From assembly GCF_900114415.1 (NCBI RefSeq), contig NZ_FOSZ01000001.1, positions 186,001 to 250,000 of the forward strand: 64,000 bases of DNA, read 5' to 3'. The translations under genes and the position numbers were made by a program. Below, piece by piece: positions 9,516 to 19,270 of the stretch. The first letter of the stretch is position 1. Every line of letters begins with the position of its first letter. Source of the DNA: Shimia haliotis (GTDB taxonomy: Bacteria > Pseudomonadota > Alphaproteobacteria > Rhodobacterales > Rhodobacteraceae). The notes under the pieces were generated by a model. It was not told the origin of the DNA. It worked only from the letters and a program-made list of their open reading frames with translations, and did no database searches.

Positions 9516-10372
9516 CACGGCGCGCAGATCCGGCGCCATCGCGCTGGAAGTACCGTATGGAGCGGCTGTTTCTCACGCCGCTGTTCCGCCTTGCGCTGCG
9601 GACTGTTTTGCCATTCGGGCTTGTGCTTGGGGCCGGCTATTGGTGGCTTTCGGATGAAGGCCGTCGTGAGCAGTTGAACCTTGCCGTGGTGGAGTTCCGC
9701 CAAGAGCTTGCGTCGCGGCCCGAGTTCATGGTGAACGCGATGGCGATCGACGGGGCTTCCGAAGGCACAGCCGAGGACATCCGTGAGATCCTGTCGCTCG
9801 ACTTCCCGATCAGCAGTTTTGATCTTGAATTGGAACAAATTCAGGAGCGCGCGGAAGAGCTTCCGGCGATTGCAGACGTCGCGGTGCGTATCCGTCCGGG
9901 TGGCATTTTGCAGTTCAACGTGGTGGAGCGCACGCCGGTGGCTTTGTGGCGCACGCATCACGGTCTGGCGCTGGTCGATGTTGAAGGCAATATCACCGAG
10001 CCGATGGTGGCGATGCTGGATCATCCCACCAAACCCCTGATTGCAGGCGAGGGCGGTGACGCGCAGGTCGGAGAGGCCATGCGTTTGTTTGCGGCTGCTA
10101 AGCCGTTGGGGGATCGGGTGATTGGCCTGGTGCGCGTTGGCGAGCGGCGCTGGGATCTGGTTCTGGATCGCAAACAGCGCATTCTGTTGCCGGAAAACGG
10201 CGCGGTGCAAGCGCTTGAGCGGGTGATAGCCCTGAACGGCGCGCATGACATGTTCGAGCGCGACCTTGTGGTGGTGGATATGCGTCTTGCTGCGCGGCCG
10301 ACAATTCGGCTGACCAAGGCGGCGGTAGAAGAATGGTGGCGGATCAGCCAGCTCTCTGTGGGGAATAATTGA
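9503..10372 (+). CDS. ftsQ: Cell division protein FtsQ
   Basis: A 289-residue bitopic membrane protein of the divisome. After a basic cytoplasmic N terminus (about 30 residues) there is one transmembrane helix (about residues 33-52), then a POTRA-type domain and the FtsQ beta domain with [21 protein letters not shown]. FtsQ bridges early (FtsZ/FtsA) and late (FtsW/FtsI) proteins through FtsB/FtsL. The gene overlaps ddl by 13 bases and ends one base before ftsA. Confidence 0.93.
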   Translation: MRSVTRRADPAPSRWKYRMERLFLTPLFRLALRTVLPFGLVLGAGYWWLSDEGRREQLNLAVVEFRQELASRPEFMVNAMAIDGASEGTAEDIREILSLDFPISSFDLELEQIQERAEELPAIADVAVRIRPGGILQFNVVERTPVALWRTHHGLALVDVEGNITEPMVAMLDHPTKPLIAGEGGDAQVGEAMRLFAAAKPLGDRVIGLVRVGERRWDLVLDRKQRILLPENGAVQALERVIALNGAHDMFERDLVVVDMRLAARPTIRLTKAAVEEWWRISQLSVGNN

Positions 10373-10373
10373 T

Positions 10374-11708
10374 ATGGTAGAGCTTTACGAATCCCAGCGG
10401 GCAATGCGCAATATGCGCAGAGCAGCAATGCAGCGTGGCGTGGTGGCCGTGTTGGATGTGGGCAGTTCCAAGATCGCCTGTCTGGTGCTGCGCTTTGATG
10501 GCACGGACCGGTTGAGCAATGCCGAGGGCATCGGATCAATGGCCGGCCAAAGCGGGTTTCGCGTGATTGGTGCCGCGACCACCCGGTCGCGTGGTGTGCG
10601 GTTTGGCGAAATCAATGCGATGCAGGAAACCGAGCGCGCAATCCGCACCGCCATTCAGGCGGCTCAGAAGATGGCGAAAATCCGTGTGGATCACGTGATT
10701 GCCTGTTTCTCAGGTGCCGAGCCGCGGTCCTATGGGTTGGACGGCAGCGTCGAAGTTGAAACCGAGGTGGTGTCCGAACAGGACGTGGCCCGCGTACTGG
10801 CGGCTTGTGATGTGCCGGATTATGGCGCGGGGCGTGAGGTGTTGCATGCTCAGCCTGTGAACTTTGCGTTGGATCATCGTTCGGGTCTGGGGGATCCGCG
10901 CGGGCAGGTGGGGCAGACCTTGACCACGGACATGCACATGTTGACGGTGGACGAAGTGGCCATTCAGAATTTGGCCTACTGCGTCAAGCGCTGTGATCTT
11001 GAACTCGCAGGGATCGCCAGTTCTGCCTATGTGTCTGGCATGTCCGCTCTGGTTGAAGATGAGCAGGAACTTGGCGCGGCCTGTATTGATATGGGCGGCG
11101 GCGCGACGAGCCTGTCGATCTTTATGAAGAAACACATGATCTATGCCGACACCGTGCGGATGGGTGGCGAGCATGTGACCAGCGACATTTCGATGGGGCT
11201 TCAGGTGCCAACCGCAACCGCGGAACGCATCAAGACGTTTTATGGCGGGGTGCATGCCACAGGTATGGACGATCGCGAGATGATCGAGCTGGAAGGTGAC
11301 ACGGGCGATTGGGAGCATGACCGCCGCACCGTGAGCCGTGCCGAATTGATTGGCATCATGCGCCCGCGGGTCGAGGAAATCCTTGAAGAGGTGCGCGCGC
11401 GTCTGGACATTGCAGGCTTTGAGCATCTTCCGAGCCAGCAGATTGTTTTGACGGGTGGTGGCAGCCAAATTCCGGGGTTGGATGGTCTTGCGACGAAAAT
11501 TCTGGGCCAGCAAGTGCGCCTGGGACGTCCGATGCGAGTGCATGGCCTGCCGCAGGCGGCGACCGGTCCGGCCTTTGCTAGCGCGGTCGGCATGTGCCTG
11601 TTTGCGACACATCCACAAGATGAATGGTGGGATTTTGACCTGCCTGTTGAGCGCTATCCGGTGCGGTCTTTGAAGCGTGCGGTGAAGTGGTTCAAGGACA
11701 ACTGGTGA
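10374..11708 (+). CDS. ftsA: Cell division protein FtsA
   Basis: A 444-residue actin-like ATPase that tethers FtsZ to the membrane. Motifs of the actin fold are visible: VAVLDVGSSKIACLV (phosphate 1, about residue 23), IDMGGGATSLSIF (phosphate 2, about residue 238) and IVLTGGGSQIPGL (adenosine, about residue 362). The C terminus KRAVKWFKDNW is a good amphipathic membrane-targeting helix. It starts immediately after ftsQ with no room for a separate promoter. Confidence 0.96.
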   Translation: MVELYESQRAMRNMRRAAMQRGVVAVLDVGSSKIACLVLRFDGTDRLSNAEGIGSMAGQSGFRVIGAATTRSRGVRFGEINAMQETERAIRTAIQAAQKMAKIRVDHVIACFSGAEPRSYGLDGSVEVETEVVSEQDVARVLAACDVPDYGAGREVLHAQPVNFALDHRSGLGDPRGQVGQTLTTDMHMLTVDEVAIQNLAYCVKRCDLELAGIASSAYVSGMSALVEDEQELGAACIDMGGGATSLSIFMKKHMIYADTVRMGGEHVTSDISMGLQVPTATAERIKTFYGGVHATGMDDREMIELEGDTGDWEHDRRTVSRAELIGIMRPRVEEILEEVRARLDIAGFEHLPSQQIVLTGGGSQIPGLDGLATKILGQQVRLGRPMRVHGLPQAATGPAFASAVGMCLFATHPQDEWWDFDLPVERYPVRSLKRAVKWFKDNW

Positions 11709-11753
11709 GACCGCATTTTCGGGGGTGACGCCGGTTTTGCCTTGGGATAAGCT

Positions 11754-11762
11754 TGTGGATAA
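11754..11762 (-). promoter_or_regulatory. Perfect DnaA box upstream of ftsZ
   Basis: TGTGGATAA on the plus strand is the exact complement of the consensus DnaA box TTATCCACA. It lies 46 bp past the ftsA stop and about 300 bp before the ftsZ start. DnaA acts as a transcription factor for ftsZ in Caulobacter; the same role here is inferred. Confidence 0.6.
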
Positions 11763-11885
11763 CCGTGTATAAGTGCGGCAAGCAGGCCGGGCAGTGGCCT
11801 TCGAAAACGATAATTGAGTCTCTCCGTTCGGGTATTTTCCAGCGGCGGTCTCAATTGTGCTTGTGTCAGGATGGTCGCGGTCCCC

Positions 11886-11901
11886 CAAATGTACGCATTT
11901 G
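11886..11901. promoter_or_regulatory. Inverted repeat in the ftsZ upstream region
   Basis: CAAATG and CATTTG are perfect 6-bp inverted arms around TACG. The element sits about 35 bp upstream of the TATATT hexamer and could be an operator. The binding protein is unknown. Confidence 0.35.
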
Positions 11902-12062
11902 AGCGAAATGCCGCGAATTTCCCCGCTTTTTTCGCTATATTTTGTGGTGTTTCGCGCTTTTGGGGATGACGGTTCCTGAAAGCGTGGGTAATAATATCCT
12001 TTGAGAAGGCAGAAAAAGTCCCTGCGGGTCAGCGGGGAATACAAAAACAGGCGGACAGTTCT

Positions 12063-13706
12063 ATGGCTTTGAATCTGACAATGCCCGATGAGGGTGATCT
12101 GAAACCCCGTATCACCGTGTTTGGTGTTGGCGGTGCTGGTGGTAACGCGGTCAACAACATGATCGCCAAGGAGCTAGAGGGCGTTGAGTTCGTCGTAGCC
12201 AACACCGATGCGCAGGCCCTGCAGCAAAGCGACGCGGACAAACGTGTTCAGCTTGGTGTGAAAGTCACCGAAGGCCTTGGTGCTGGCGCGCGCCCCTCGG
12301 TGGGTTCCGCCGCGGCGGAAGAAAGCATTGAACAGATTGTTGACCATCTCGCGGGCGCACACATGTGCTTTATCACCGCGGGCATGGGTGGCGGCACCGG
12401 CACCGGCGCAGCCCCTATCATCGCGCAAGCCGCGCGTGAGCTTGGCGTTCTGACGGTTGGTGTTGTTACCAAGCCGTTCCAGTTTGAAGGCGTGAAGCGG
12501 ATGCGTCAGGCCGAAGAAGGCGTTGAGCAGCTTCAGAAGATGGTCGACACGCTGATCATCATTCCGAACCAGAACCTGTTCCGTCTTGCGAATGAAAAAA
12601 CTACCTTTACCGAAGCGTTCTCGATGGCAGACGACGTTCTGTATCAGGGTGTGAAGGGTGTGACCGACCTGATGGTTCGTCCGGGCCTGATCAACCTCGA
12701 CTTTGCGGACGTGCGCGCCGTGATGGACGAGATGGGCAAAGCCATGATGGGCACCGGTGAAGCCGAAGGCGAGAACCGCGCCATTCAGGCCGCCGAAAAG
12801 GCGATCGCCAACCCGCTGCTCGACGAAATCTCGCTGCGCGGCGCGAAGGGCGTACTGATCAATATCACAGGCGGCCACGACCTGACCCTGTTCGAGCTTG
12901 ACGAAGCGGCCAACCGTATCCGTCAGGAAGTGGACGAGGATGCCAACATCATCGTGGGCTCCACGATGGACAGCGTTCTGGAAGGCGGCATGCGCGTGTC
13001 TGTTGTCGCAACCGGCATCGACGCAATGGAAAGCACCAGCCCGATGCCGCTGCCCCGTCGCAGCATGGCTGCGCCTCTGCCAACCGCAGAAGCAGCGGCT
13101 CCGGTCGCAGCGCCGGCTGAGCCGACTGTGACCGTGGCGGCTCCGGTCGTTGAAACAGCAGAAGCGCCCGCAGTTTCTGGCGAACTTGGTTTGTTTGACG
13201 CAATCGATCCGCAAGCGGCGGCTGCGGAAGACCAGATGGAGCATATCTTCGAGGAAGAGGCACCTGCATCTCCGGTGTTTGACGCAACCGCAGCAGGCGG
13301 CGACGAAGTACCGGCACCGGCTTATCAGCCGGCTCCGGCAGAGACAGCTGCGATGCAGGCTGAGGAGACCGACGAGTTTGTTGCGCCTCAGCGTCCTGCA
13401 CCGGGTACGCCAACTCCACAGTTGATGGCGCGTTTGCAGGCCGCTGTTGAAAAAGCTCCGGCCGCTCCGGCGCGTCCGGCAGCAGATGTCGCCCCCGAAG
13501 CCCCAGAGGGCGATGAGCGTCCGCGCTTTGGCATCAACAACCTCTTCAACCGCATGTCAGGCAACCAGCAGGCCGAGGCGCAAGCCGCACGGCCCGCCGC
13601 CCAGCCACGCGTGCAGCCCTCGGTTCAGGCCGAGCCGGCACCGCAAGCGGATGCAGAGCAGGAACGGATCGAAATTCCCGCCTTCCTGCGTCGTCAGGCA
13701 AACTAA
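12063..13706 (+). CDS. ftsZ: Cell division GTPase FtsZ
   Basis: A 547-residue tubulin homologue that forms the Z ring. The GTPase domain covers about residues 15-325, with [14 protein letters not shown], the tubulin signature [10 protein letters not shown] at 109-118, and the T7 loop [11 protein letters not shown]. After it comes an unusually long, alanine/proline/glutamate-rich linker (about 330-520), typical of alphaproteobacteria, then a conserved C-terminal peptide (EIPAFLRRQ) that binds FtsA and other partners. The gene is separated from ftsA by 354 bp with regulatory motifs, unlike the tightly packed genes upstream, and has its own terminator. Confidence 0.98.
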   Translation: MALNLTMPDEGDLKPRITVFGVGGAGGNAVNNMIAKELEGVEFVVANTDAQALQQSDADKRVQLGVKVTEGLGAGARPSVGSAAAEESIEQIVDHLAGAHMCFITAGMGGGTGTGAAPIIAQAARELGVLTVGVVTKPFQFEGVKRMRQAEEGVEQLQKMVDTLIIIPNQNLFRLANEKTTFTEAFSMADDVLYQGVKGVTDLMVRPGLINLDFADVRAVMDEMGKAMMGTGEAEGENRAIQAAEKAIANPLLDEISLRGAKGVLINITGGHDLTLFELDEAANRIRQEVDEDANIIVGSTMDSVLEGGMRVSVVATGIDAMESTSPMPLPRRSMAAPLPTAEAAAPVAAPAEPTVTVAAPVVETAEAPAVSGELGLFDAIDPQAAAAEDQMEHIFEEEAPASPVFDATAAGGDEVPAPAYQPAPAETAAMQAEETDEFVAPQRPAPGTPTPQLMARLQAAVEKAPAAPARPAADVAPEAPEGDERPRFGINNLFNRMSGNQQAEAQAARPAAQPRVQPSVQAEPAPQADAEQERIEIPAFLRRQAN

Positions 13707-13728
13707 ATCTGACAAGAAAATTTGCGAG

Positions 13729-13761
13729 GCCGTCCCAAATTTGGGGCGGCTTTTTCTTTTT
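13729..13761 (+). terminator. Rho-independent terminator after ftsZ
   Basis: GCCGTCCC and GGGGCGGC pair (8 bp with one G-U) around AAATTT and are followed by TTTTTCTTTTT. It lies 23 bp after the ftsZ stop and should separate ftsZ from lpxC. Confidence 0.88.
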
Positions 13762-13916
13762 AAATACAAATGGTTATTTTGTGTTGCGCGATCTTTCGCC
13801 TGTCTGTTGCAGGCATGTTTCAGACCGTTACAAAGATTGAGTTGTGATGACAGCACAGAGCTTTTAATTCAATGATGCGGCCAAATGGGGTGTGCCGCGT
13901 CACTTAGGGGCAACCT

Positions 13917-14840
13917 GTGCAAGCCACGCTTAAATCAAATGTAGTCTTCTCCGGCACCGGCCTTCATTCCGGGCAGAACGTACGCATGACCGTACAACCT
14001 GCCTCTGCGAATTTTGGCATCTGGTTCCGGCGTATCGATGTGATCGGCAAAGACGCTTTGGTGCCTGCACGTTGGGATGTGGTTGAACAAACCGCCTTGT
14101 GCACGCGCATTGTGAATGACGCCGGCGTAACCGTTGGCACAATCGAACATCTGATGGCTGCGCTTGCGGGCTGTGGTATCCACAACGCTTTGATCGAGAT
14201 CGACGCTGAAGAAGTGCCGATCATGGATGGCAGCGCGGCGGAGTTTGTACGCGGGTTTTTGCGGACCGGCATCATCCAGCAAGGCGCGCCAGTGCGTGCC
14301 ATTCGTGTTCTGAAACCTGTTTCTGTTGAGCGCGGCGATGCGCGTGCGGAACTGGTTCCTGATCGTGACATGCAGATGGAATTCCACATTGATTTTGAGG
14401 ATGCCGCAATTGGTCAGCAGACCAAAGGTATCACGCTGTCAAATGGCAGCTTTGTGCGCGAACTGAGTGACAGCCGCACGTTCTGTCGTCAGGCAGATGT
14501 TGAGGAGATGCAGGCCAATGGCCTCGCTCTTGGTGGCAATCCGGCGGAAAATGCCGTGGTGTTTGATGGCGACAAAGTGGTGAGCCCAGGCGGGCTGCGT
14601 CACCTGGACGAGCCTGTACGCCACAAGATGCTGGACGCTGTCGGCGATCTGTTTCTGGCGGGCGCACCGATTCTGGGACGGTATCGCGGCGTGCGCGCGG
14701 GGCATTCCTTGACCAACGAATTGCTGCGCACTCTTTTTGCCGATCCCGACGCTTGGTGCTTTGAAGATTGCACCCCTGAAATGGCGGCGCGTTTGCCCGG
14801 TGCAGGCGTGCATTTTGGCGAAATTCCGGCGGTCGCCTGA
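13917..14840 (+). CDS. lpxC: UDP-3-O-acyl-N-acetylglucosamine deacetylase
   Basis: A 307-residue zinc amidase that commits UDP-acyl-GlcNAc to lipid A synthesis. Zinc-ligand motifs are visible: TIEHLMAAL (His78), and the HKMLDAVGDLFLAG helix carrying a His and an Asp, with the catalytic HSLTNELLR segment near the C terminus. The start is GTG at 13917, which puts the conserved TGLHSG at the normal distance. It follows the ftsZ terminator and probably has its own promoter in the 155 bp between. Placement next to ftsZ matches many Gram-negative genomes. Confidence 0.96.
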   Translation: MQATLKSNVVFSGTGLHSGQNVRMTVQPASANFGIWFRRIDVIGKDALVPARWDVVEQTALCTRIVNDAGVTVGTIEHLMAALAGCGIHNALIEIDAEEVPIMDGSAAEFVRGFLRTGIIQQGAPVRAIRVLKPVSVERGDARAELVPDRDMQMEFHIDFEDAAIGQQTKGITLSNGSFVRELSDSRTFCRQADVEEMQANGLALGGNPAENAVVFDGDKVVSPGGLRHLDEPVRHKMLDAVGDLFLAGAPILGRYRGVRAGHSLTNELLRTLFADPDAWCFEDCTPEMAARLPGAGVHFGEIPAVA

Positions 14841-14949
14841 ACCAAGTTTCCCAAATGACGCCAAAGGCGTTTTGCACCGCAATTTTCTGTGTTAACAGCT
14901 TGTGTAAGGATGGCGAACTGTCATCAGCAAGATCAAGGGGTTGAGCACT

Positions 14950-15804
14950 ATGTCAGGCATCAAGACACGCATTCGCATTGCCGGATCGATTCTTGCGCTC
15001 ATGGTGGCAACGGCCTGCGGTGACACGACCACCGACAAAGTGAAGCGGGGCGACTTTTCGCTTGATGGCTTTACCGCGGAGCAAATTTATGGCCGGGCTG
15101 AATGGGAACTTGGTCGTGGACGCGGGCAGGATGCGGCGTTTTATTTCTCCGAGATCGAGCGCCTTTATCCTTATTCAGAGCTGACCGAGCGCGCGATCAT
15201 CATGCAGGCTTTCGCTTACCATCAGGAAAAGCTCTATCCCGAAAGCCGTGCGGCGGCGCAGCGCTACATTGATTTCTATCCCGCATCCGAGGATGCGGCC
15301 TATGCTCAGTACCTTCTGGCTCTGAGCTATTACGACCAAATTGACGAAGTGGGGCGCGATCAGGGGCTGACATTTCAGGCTTTGCAGGAACTGCGCAAGG
15401 TCATCGAAATCTATCCCGATACGGAATACGCGCGGTCATCAGTCCTGAAGTTCGATCTGGCCTTTGACCATCTGGCGTCCAAGGAAATGGAGATCGGGCG
15501 CTTTTACTTGAAGCGTAAACATTATGGCGCGGCAATCAGCCGGTTCCGTGTTGTTGTCGAGGATTTCCAGACGACCACACACACGGCTGAGGCGTTGCAT
15601 CGTTTGGTTGAGGCCTATCTGTCGCTTGGGTTGACCGCCGAGGCCCAGACTGCGGGCGCGATTTTGGGTCACAACTTCCAATCAACCTCTTGGTATGAGG
15701 ACAGCTACAAGTTGCTTACCGGCCGCGGGCTCGAGCTTGAAGCGGCAAGCGATGGTTGGCTGAAACAGGTATACCGCCAGACGTTGAAAGGCACATGGCT
15801 CTAA
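14950..15804 (+). CDS. bamD: Outer membrane assembly lipoprotein BamD
   Basis: A 284-residue lipoprotein of the BAM complex that inserts beta-barrels into the outer membrane. The N terminus is a signal peptide ending in a weak lipobox (ATAC, lipidated Cys23). The rest is TPR-like helices with the ComL/YfiO pattern (AAFYFSEIERLYPYSELTERA, then AAAQRYIDFYP and DQGLTFQALQELRKVIE). AAGGGG at 14935-14940 is correctly spaced for ATG 14950; a TTG three codons upstream abuts the SD and is rejected. It precedes recN, a conserved pairing in alphaproteobacteria. Confidence 0.92.
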   Translation: MSGIKTRIRIAGSILALMVATACGDTTTDKVKRGDFSLDGFTAEQIYGRAEWELGRGRGQDAAFYFSEIERLYPYSELTERAIIMQAFAYHQEKLYPESRAAAQRYIDFYPASEDAAYAQYLLALSYYDQIDEVGRDQGLTFQALQELRKVIEIYPDTEYARSSVLKFDLAFDHLASKEMEIGRFYLKRKHYGAAISRFRVVVEDFQTTTHTAEALHRLVEAYLSLGLTAEAQTAGAILGHNFQSTSWYEDSYKLLTGRGLELEAASDGWLKQVYRQTLKGTWL

Positions 15805-15830
15805 GAGTGGCCCCGTGGGGATGACGGACA

Positions 15831-17477
15831 ATGCTGCGCGCGCTTGATATTCGGGACATGCTGATTATCGATCGGTTGGAACTTGCGTTCCAGCCGGGTT
15901 TGAATGTGCTCACGGGCGAGACGGGAGCCGGTAAGTCCATTTTGCTGGACAGTTTGGGGTTCGTGCTTGGTTGGCGTGGCCGTGCGGAACTTGTGCGGGC
16001 GGGGGCCGAGCAAGGCGAAGTGGTCGCGGAGTTTGGCCTGTCCTCGGATCATCCAGCGCATGCCATTTTGGACGAAGCGGGACTGCCCGGCGGGGATGAA
16101 CTGATCCTGCGACGTGTGAACCGCTCTGACGGGCGCAAGACGGCATGGGTCAACGACAGGCGCTGTTCTGGCGAGGTGTTGCGGCGTCTTTCAGAAACGC
16201 TGATTGAACTGCACGGTCAGCATGATGATCGCGGATTGCTTGATCCCAAAGGACATCGCGCCCTGCTTGATGCCTTTGCCGAAACAGATGCGCAGCGCGC
16301 CGAGGTCCGGATGCTGTGGTCTGCGGTCGGGAAGGCCCGCAAGGGGCTGGAAACTGCAGAGGCCGAATTGGCAGCTGTGCGGGATGAAGAAGATTTTCTG
16401 CGTCATGCGGTCGCCGAGTTGGACAAATTGGATCCCCAACCCGGAGAAGAAGCCGAATTGGACATCCGTCGCCGGATGATGCAAGGCGCTGAAAAAGTGC
16501 GTGAAAGCGTGGTACGGGCCCATGAGATCATGGGCTCGGGCGGCGCAGAGGGGGCAATGGGGGATGCCTTGCGCTGGCTTGAAGGCGCGATGGCGGACAC
16601 CGAAGATCTTTTGACCGCGCCGGTCGCATCACTTGAGCGTGCGTTGAATGAGCTGAGCGAGGCCGTGGACGGGGTAGAGCGCTCGCTCGAGGCTCTGGAG
16701 TTCAACCCGCATGAGCTTGAACAGGTTGAAGAACGTCTGTTTGCGATCCGCGCGATGGCCCGCAAACATGATGTGGTCGCTGACGTACTTGGCACCTTCG
16801 CCGAGGAATTGCGCGGGCGGCTTGCGGCGCTGGACGCGGGAGAGGGCAATATCGCGGATTTGCGTGCGGCCCTGAACGCGGCGCAGGCCGATTATGACAA
16901 AGCCGCAGAGGCGCTGAGCGCCAAGCGCAAGGCCGCAGCGGCCAAGCTTGATGCTGCGGTGATGGGTGAATTGGCGCCGCTGAAGATGGAGCGGGCGGTT
17001 TTTGAAACCAGTGTCCGCGACGCGGAAGCCGGCCCAGATGGGCGCGATCAGGTGGAATTTGTGGTCGCAACCAATCCCGGCGCGCCTGCTGGCCCACTTG
17101 GCAAAATTGCGTCGGGCGGGGAGCTGAGCCGTTTTCTTTTGGCTCTGAAGGTGTGTCTGACGTCTGATGACAGCAATGTCACCATGATCTTTGACGAAAT
17201 TGACCGTGGTGTCGGGGGGGCGACGGCGGATGCGGTCGGGCGGCGGCTCAAGGCGTTGGCGGATGGCGGACAGGTGCTTGTCGTAACGCACTCGCCGCAG
17301 GTGGCCGCACTCGGGGCGCATCATTGGCGCGTTCAGAAACGGGTCGAGAACGAAGCGACTCTGAGCGAAGTTGTGCCGCTGGACGCGGGTGCACGGATCG
17401 ACGAGGTCGCGCGGATGCTGTCCGGAGATACGATCACGGATGAGGCGCGTGCGGCAGCGCGGGCGCTTTTGGGCTAA
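15831..17477 (+). CDS. recN: DNA repair protein RecN
   Basis: A 548-residue SMC-like ATPase involved in double-strand break repair. Walker A GETGAGKS is near residue 30. The centre is a coiled-coil rich in Ala, Glu and Arg (about residues 150-385). The C-terminal lobe carries SGGELSRFLLALK (signature) and TMIFDEIDRGVGG (Walker B), then VTHSPQVAA. It starts 26 bp after bamD. No GTTC-N7-GTTC SOS box was found in the short gap before it, so SOS control is not supported locally. Confidence 0.96.
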   Translation: MLRALDIRDMLIIDRLELAFQPGLNVLTGETGAGKSILLDSLGFVLGWRGRAELVRAGAEQGEVVAEFGLSSDHPAHAILDEAGLPGGDELILRRVNRSDGRKTAWVNDRRCSGEVLRRLSETLIELHGQHDDRGLLDPKGHRALLDAFAETDAQRAEVRMLWSAVGKARKGLETAEAELAAVRDEEDFLRHAVAELDKLDPQPGEEAELDIRRRMMQGAEKVRESVVRAHEIMGSGGAEGAMGDALRWLEGAMADTEDLLTAPVASLERALNELSEAVDGVERSLEALEFNPHELEQVEERLFAIRAMARKHDVVADVLGTFAEELRGRLAALDAGEGNIADLRAALNAAQADYDKAAEALSAKRKAAAAKLDAAVMGELAPLKMERAVFETSVRDAEAGPDGRDQVEFVVATNPGAPAGPLGKIASGGELSRFLLALKVCLTSDDSNVTMIFDEIDRGVGGATADAVGRRLKALADGGQVLVVTHSPQVAALGAHHWRVQKRVENEATLSEVVPLDAGARIDEVARMLSGDTITDEARAAARALLG

Positions 17478-17575
17478 ACGCGCGAAGAGGTGAGCACAGG
17501 CAAGGGGTTTCCTCTTTGCGCACACCCAATTTTCGGACTACACCGGAATAAGAAATCCGAAAATGCCGAGGCACT

Positions 17576-19264
17576 ATGGCTAAGTCCGTTGGCTCCTTCC
17601 TGAAAGAAAGCGCGCACGAAGCGGCGGAAACCTGTCGTGGTGGCTGGCGTGTTCTGGTGACCAAGGGCCCAAGTCAGTTTCAATTCTGGCTCATCGCGCT
17701 GGCTATCGGGATTGCGGCGGGCTTTGCAGCGCTGGCATTTCGAAAAGGCATCCAGTTCCTGCAAGCAACGCTCTATGGCACGGAAGACCTGACGCATCTT
17801 CACAGTTTCGCGCATACGCTGCCGTGGTTCTGGCTGTTAGTCATTCCGACGGTCGGCGGGTTGGTTGTCGGGATTATTTTACATAATTTCACGCCTGACG
17901 GGCGGGTGCGGTCTGTGGCCGACGTTATTCAGGGGGCTGCACTTTACGAGGGGCGGGTCGAACGCAAAGCGGGGATCGCCTCGGCGTTGGCGTCTTTGAT
18001 CACGCTGAGTTCGGGCGGCTCCACCGGACGGGAAGGCCCAGTGGTGCATATGGCAGGTGCCATTGCGTCATGGGTCAGCGACAGAATTCAGGCGAACGGT
18101 ATCACTGGTCGCGATCTTTTGGGCTGTGCGGTGGCCGCAGCGGTGTCGGCGTCGTTTAACGCGCCCATCGCGGGCGCGCTGTTTGCCTTGGAAGTGGTGC
18201 TGCGCCATTTCGCGGTGCATGCGTTTGCGCCGATCGTGATCGCTTCGGTGGCGGGCACCGTGATCAACCGGCTGGAATTTGGCGATGTGACCGAATTTAC
18301 CCTGCCGACAGCAACTGCGTTGCAGTTTTATCAGGAATTGCCGGCCTTTTTGATGCTTGGGGCGCTTTGTGGACTGGTTGCAGTGGCATTGATGTGGACC
18401 ATTTTCTGGTCCGAGGACATGGCGAGCCATTTGCAGGAAGACCTACGCATTCCACGATGGCTTCGCCCTGCGATTTCAGGCGCCATGCTGGGCGGGATCG
18501 CGATCTTCTTTCCGCATATTATCGGGGTTGGATATGAGACCACGTCGGCCGCGTTGACCGGTCAGTTGGTGTTGCACGAAGCGGTTGTCTTTGCTGTGCT
18601 TAAGGTGATCGCCGTGTCGATCACCATGGCGGGCCGCATGGGGGGCGGTGTATTTTCTCCGGCGCTTATGGTTGGCGCGCTTACGGGGTTGGCCTTTGGG
18701 TATATAGCCACGGCTGTATTTCCGGACGTATCCGGCACCACAACGCTTTATGCGCTGGCAGGTCTGGGCGCAGTTGCGGCGGCGGTGCTGGGCGCGCCGA
18801 TTTCAACCACACTGATCGTCTTTGAAATGACCGGAGACTGGCAAACGGGTCTGGCGGTTATGGTGGCTGTTTCCATATCCACCGCGTTGAGTTCGCGGTT
18901 GGTGGATCAGAGCTTTTTCCTGACGCAACTAGAGCGGCGTGGGGTGCATATCGCCGCTGGGCCGCAAGCCTATCTTTTGTCGATCTGCCGCGTCGCGGGG
19001 GTGATGCGGGACAAGGATGATCTGCAGGGAGCTCCTGAGGAGCGGTGTTGGGAAATGATTGCCGAGGGCAGCTATGTCGACCGCAACGCGACGCTGGAAA
19101 GCCTGATGCCAATGTTTGAGACATCCGGCGCTGCGTTTGTGCCGGTTGTGGCGCTTGGCGGAGAGGATCAGCCGCCGGACCTGTTGGGGGCGGTGTTTCA
19201 TGTGGACGCATTGCGCGCTTTCAACAAAGCGCTCTCCGACACTGCCGCCGAGGAACATTCGTGA
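17576..19264 (+). CDS. ClC-family chloride channel/antiporter protein
   Basis: A 562-residue polytopic protein of the ClC family with about 10-12 membrane segments to residue 455 and a C-terminal region that reads like a degenerate CBS module. The filter motif GREGP (151-155) with gating Glu153 and the third motif GGGVFSPAL are present. The usual first motif (GSGIP) is replaced by a PDGRVRSV segment, and the inner proton glutamate position reads Val (ALEVV at 205-209, where E. coli ClC has a Glu pair). Channel-like or proton-uncoupled transport is therefore possible. It is convergent with the DUF3299 gene, only 6 bp away. Confidence 0.88.
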   Translation: MAKSVGSFLKESAHEAAETCRGGWRVLVTKGPSQFQFWLIALAIGIAAGFAALAFRKGIQFLQATLYGTEDLTHLHSFAHTLPWFWLLVIPTVGGLVVGIILHNFTPDGRVRSVADVIQGAALYEGRVERKAGIASALASLITLSSGGSTGREGPVVHMAGAIASWVSDRIQANGITGRDLLGCAVAAAVSASFNAPIAGALFALEVVLRHFAVHAFAPIVIASVAGTVINRLEFGDVTEFTLPTATALQFYQELPAFLMLGALCGLVAVALMWTIFWSEDMASHLQEDLRIPRWLRPAISGAMLGGIAIFFPHIIGVGYETTSAALTGQLVLHEAVVFAVLKVIAVSITMAGRMGGGVFSPALMVGALTGLAFGYIATAVFPDVSGTTTLYALAGLGAVAAAVLGAPISTTLIVFEMTGDWQTGLAVMVAVSISTALSSRLVDQSFFLTQLERRGVHIAAGPQAYLLSICRVAGVMRDKDDLQGAPEERCWEMIAEGSYVDRNATLESLMPMFETSGAAFVPVVALGGEDQPPDLLGAVFHVDALRAFNKALSDTAAEEHS

Positions 19265-19270
19265 CGTGCT

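Larger units (their letters stand above)
11709..12062 (+). other. ftsA-ftsZ intergenic region (354 bp), likely ftsZ promoter region
   Basis: No ORF is supported here. The interval holds a perfect DnaA box (11754-11762), a GAGTC site matching GANTC (11816-11820; a second GANTC falls at 12071-12075 inside ftsZ), an inverted repeat CAAATG-TACG-CATTTG (11886-11901), and a TATATT (11936-11941) that could be a -10 element although no good -35 accompanies it. No TTAA-N7-TTAA CtrA site was found. The length and signal content suggest that ftsZ has its own cell-cycle-regulated promoter. Confidence 0.7.

Noticed and set aside
11709-12062. CtrA site (TTAA-N7-TTAA) before ftsZ
   Set aside because: No match to the consensus was seen in the interval.
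12174-13244. 356-codon minus-strand frame opposite ftsZ
   Set aside because: Shadow of ftsZ; histidine/arginine-rich with no motif.
15805-15830. SOS box before recN
   Set aside because: No GTTC-N7-GTTC in the short gap or the adjacent bamD end.
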